30,953 nucleotides of DNA, taken from contig JBAZEZ010000020.1 in the NCBI GenBank assembly GCA_041653615.1, positions 1-30,953 of the forward strand, in the 5' to 3' direction. Origin of the DNA: JAHJUB01 sp041653615 [NCBI: Candidatus Ratteibacteria bacterium] (GTDB lineage Bacteria; Ratteibacteria; UBA8468; MWAK01). Every line of letters starts with the position of its first letter. The first letter of the stretch is position 1. A program made the position numbers and the translations under genes. The notes under the pieces were generated by a model that worked only from the letters and a program-made list of their open reading frames with translations, was not told the origin of the DNA and did not search any database. Positions 29,866 to 30,953 of the stretch are shown here, in pieces.

Positions 29866-29925
29866 GCCGGGATGGCGGAACGGCAGACGCAAAGGACTTA
29901 AAATCGGCCCACCGCAAGTCCCGAA
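29866..29925 (+). pseudogene. tRNA-Leu (TAA) 5' part, broken after the anticodon arm
   Basis: GCCGGGATGGCGGAAC, the D loop with GGCAGACGC and the anticodon loop CTTAAAA (TAA at 29899-29901) are typical of tRNA-Leu. The 3' anticodon strand reads TCGGC instead of the expected TCCTT. A variable-arm-like CCACCGCAAG follows, but no T arm or 3' acceptor strand is found. The right limit is approximate. It looks like the 5' side of a tRNA gene into which a mobile element has integrated. Confidence 0.65.
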
Positions 29926-30023
29926 AACCACGTAAACCAACGAAGAAGAAGGCATAGTAACGTTCTACGCAGACTTACTTTCTTGCCTGGTTTTACCCAG
30001 TATCACCCATTTTTGGCTCTGAG

Positions 30024-30042
30024 TGGACACTGTTTGGACACT
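30024..30042 (+). repeat. Direct repeat TGGACACT x2
   Basis: TGGACACT occurs at 30024-30031 and 30035-30042 (11-bp period), about 100 bases from the broken tRNA-Leu. The rest of 29926-30173 has no gene I can support, only a hairpin AGGTAA/TTACCT (30084-30099). One-turn spacing near a tRNA end would suit integrase or excisionase binding sites. Confidence 0.35.
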
Positions 30043-30173
30043 AACAGGTTGATCCCAGAACAGAGGAGAGAGTAAAATCTTGAAGGTAAAATATTACCTA
30101 AGAGAATTGCTCGGATTAACGCAGGACCGTAAATTTACAACAAAGCGTTTTGTCCAAAACTTGATTACATACA

Positions 30174-30890
30174 ATGGCTGCAAAAATTGGGCATCCTTGC
30201 TTTGAATCGCCCCCAGACCCAAGTATCAAAATTTGGCGGTATATAAACTTTACGGAATACGTTGCATTTCTTCAAACCCAATCATTATATTTTGCCAGAA
30301 GCGACAGATTTGAAGACCCATATGAAGGGGCCACTTCATATGCAAACATCGTCTTGCGACCGATTATCTATAAGGGTAAGAATTTGCCCGAAACTGCTTT
30401 TAAAAAAATCTCCCAGTTTGCCGAATGGATTAGAGAATGGACGTTTATCAACTGCTGGCATATGAACGAGCATGAATCATCGGCTATGTGGAAACTATAT
30501 ACGCACACCGAGGAAGTGTTAACCATACAATCAACGTTTGAAAAACTGCAAAGATGTCTTCCTGCAAGCTGTTTCTTGGGGATAGTGAAATACATTGATT
30601 ATGAAAAGGATTGGATGCCAGAAGATAATTTACTTTGGCGTTTTGTTCATAAGCGAAAATCTTTTGAACATGAAAAAGAAGTTAGAGCGGTTATACAGGA
30701 ATACCCCACCAAAGAATTGCCAAATAATGAGAAAGAGATCCAAGTTGGACTTTCCAATAATGAAAGAGGACGTTTAGTCAAAGTAGAATGTGAGGCTCTC
30801 GTTGAACAAATTTTTATTTCTCCTACGGCCTCAGAATGGTTTGGTCAACTTGAAGTGAACCCTTATCCTTGGACAGACAGGTTAAAATAA
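30174..30890 (+). CDS. DUF2971-like protein on putative mobile element
   Basis: The 238-residue protein shows a DUF2971-like order: an N-terminal YINFTEYVAFLQTQSLYFARSDRFEDPYEGA, a central NCWHMNEHESSAMWKLY, and a late WRFVHKRKSFEHEKEVRAVI followed by VEQIFISPTASEWF. Such proteins are common on genomic islands and near defence genes, with no proven activity. The gene is visibly AT-richer than the rest of the window and follows the broken tRNA-Leu, both signs of transfer. No ribosome site is evident at this ATG. Confidence 0.65.
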   Translation: MAAKIGHPCFESPPDPSIKIWRYINFTEYVAFLQTQSLYFARSDRFEDPYEGATSYANIVLRPIIYKGKNLPETAFKKISQFAEWIREWTFINCWHMNEHESSAMWKLYTHTEEVLTIQSTFEKLQRCLPASCFLGIVKYIDYEKDWMPEDNLLWRFVHKRKSFEHEKEVRAVIQEYPTKELPNNEKEIQVGLSNNERGRLVKVECEALVEQIFISPTASEWFGQLEVNPYPWTDRLK

Positions 30891-30953
30891 CCTGGCCGCG
30901 CCGACAGTTCTTTTTGTTCTTTGAAAAGTAACCGGTTTTCAAATTCCTCCGGG

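Noticed and set aside
29902-30020. Group I intron in tRNA-Leu(TAA)
   Set aside because: The break near the anticodon suggested it, but I see no conserved intron core or 3' exon in the sequence that follows.
30080-30205. 41-codon TTG-started frame before the DUF2971-like gene with a purine-rich stretch upstream
   Set aside because: Short, rare start codon, no recognisable family, and it overlaps the start of the next gene; too weak to call.
30931-30953. GGTTTTCAAATTCC at the window end as a possible missing T arm of tRNA-Leu
   Set aside because: The loop and stem do not form a proper T arm, and the following bases do not fit the GCCGGGA acceptor; the window ends here.

Overview
The window is chromosomal DNA of an uncultured, Gram-negative-type (diderm) bacterium of roughly 50% GC. 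The diderm call rests on a porin ending in Phe, a PhoB/PhoR-Pst system and periplasmic cell-wall enzymes. Gene content (BlaR1-like M56 sensor with an STN-like tail, a DUF6785-type membrane protein, split carB, phoH-ybeY-dgkA order) resembles deep-branching candidate phyla of the PVC/Omnitrophota kind. This is an impression only, because no rRNA gene is present.

Layout. 1-3245: blaI, an M56 sensor peptidase and a chimeric partial paralogue of that sensor, all on the minus strand behind a BlaI-like operator. 3286-7964: minus-strand genes for a class I fumarase alpha subunit, a DUF502 membrane protein, a lipid kinase-PAP2 fusion, ybeY, phoH and a LysM protein; a long hairpin separates the LysM gene from phoH. 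8078-9536: plus-strand island with a small unknown protein, tRNA-Arg(CCT) and two half-size DMT transporter genes. 9557-13826: minus-strand methyltransferase, tandem-PurS protein, purC, murI and amidase. 13874-14413: tRNA-Cys with a strong promoter, a hairpin-rich stretch ending in a copy of the tRNA-Cys 3' end, and a tRNA-Gly relic. 14448-18127: DUF6785-like membrane protein and malQ (minus). 18252-19063: tRNA-Gly(CCC), cupin and ArsC (plus).

19085-27117 is a complete phosphate-starvation module. An unknown 116-residue protein, an OprP-like porin, pstS, pstC, pstA, pstB and phoU run on the minus strand, and phoB-phoR run divergently. The gap between them holds four 11-bp-spaced TTAACA-like repeats (a Pho box). 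The phoB leader is bounded by a perfect 32-bp inverted repeat ending four bases before the phoB start codon.

27136-29804: the C-terminal half of a split carB, mscL with a zinc ribbon, and cutA. The right end (29845-30953) is a tRNA-Leu(TAA) gene broken shortly after its anticodon, followed by AT-richer DNA with a DUF2971-like gene, probably the edge of an integrated element.

The strongest candidates for something undescribed are the foldback phoB leader, the structured tRNA-Cys-linked region, the two-copy GTAGGGG double-hairpin element with paired changes, the chimeric BlaR1 paralogue, the stand-alone tandem PurS and the kinase-phosphatase fusion.
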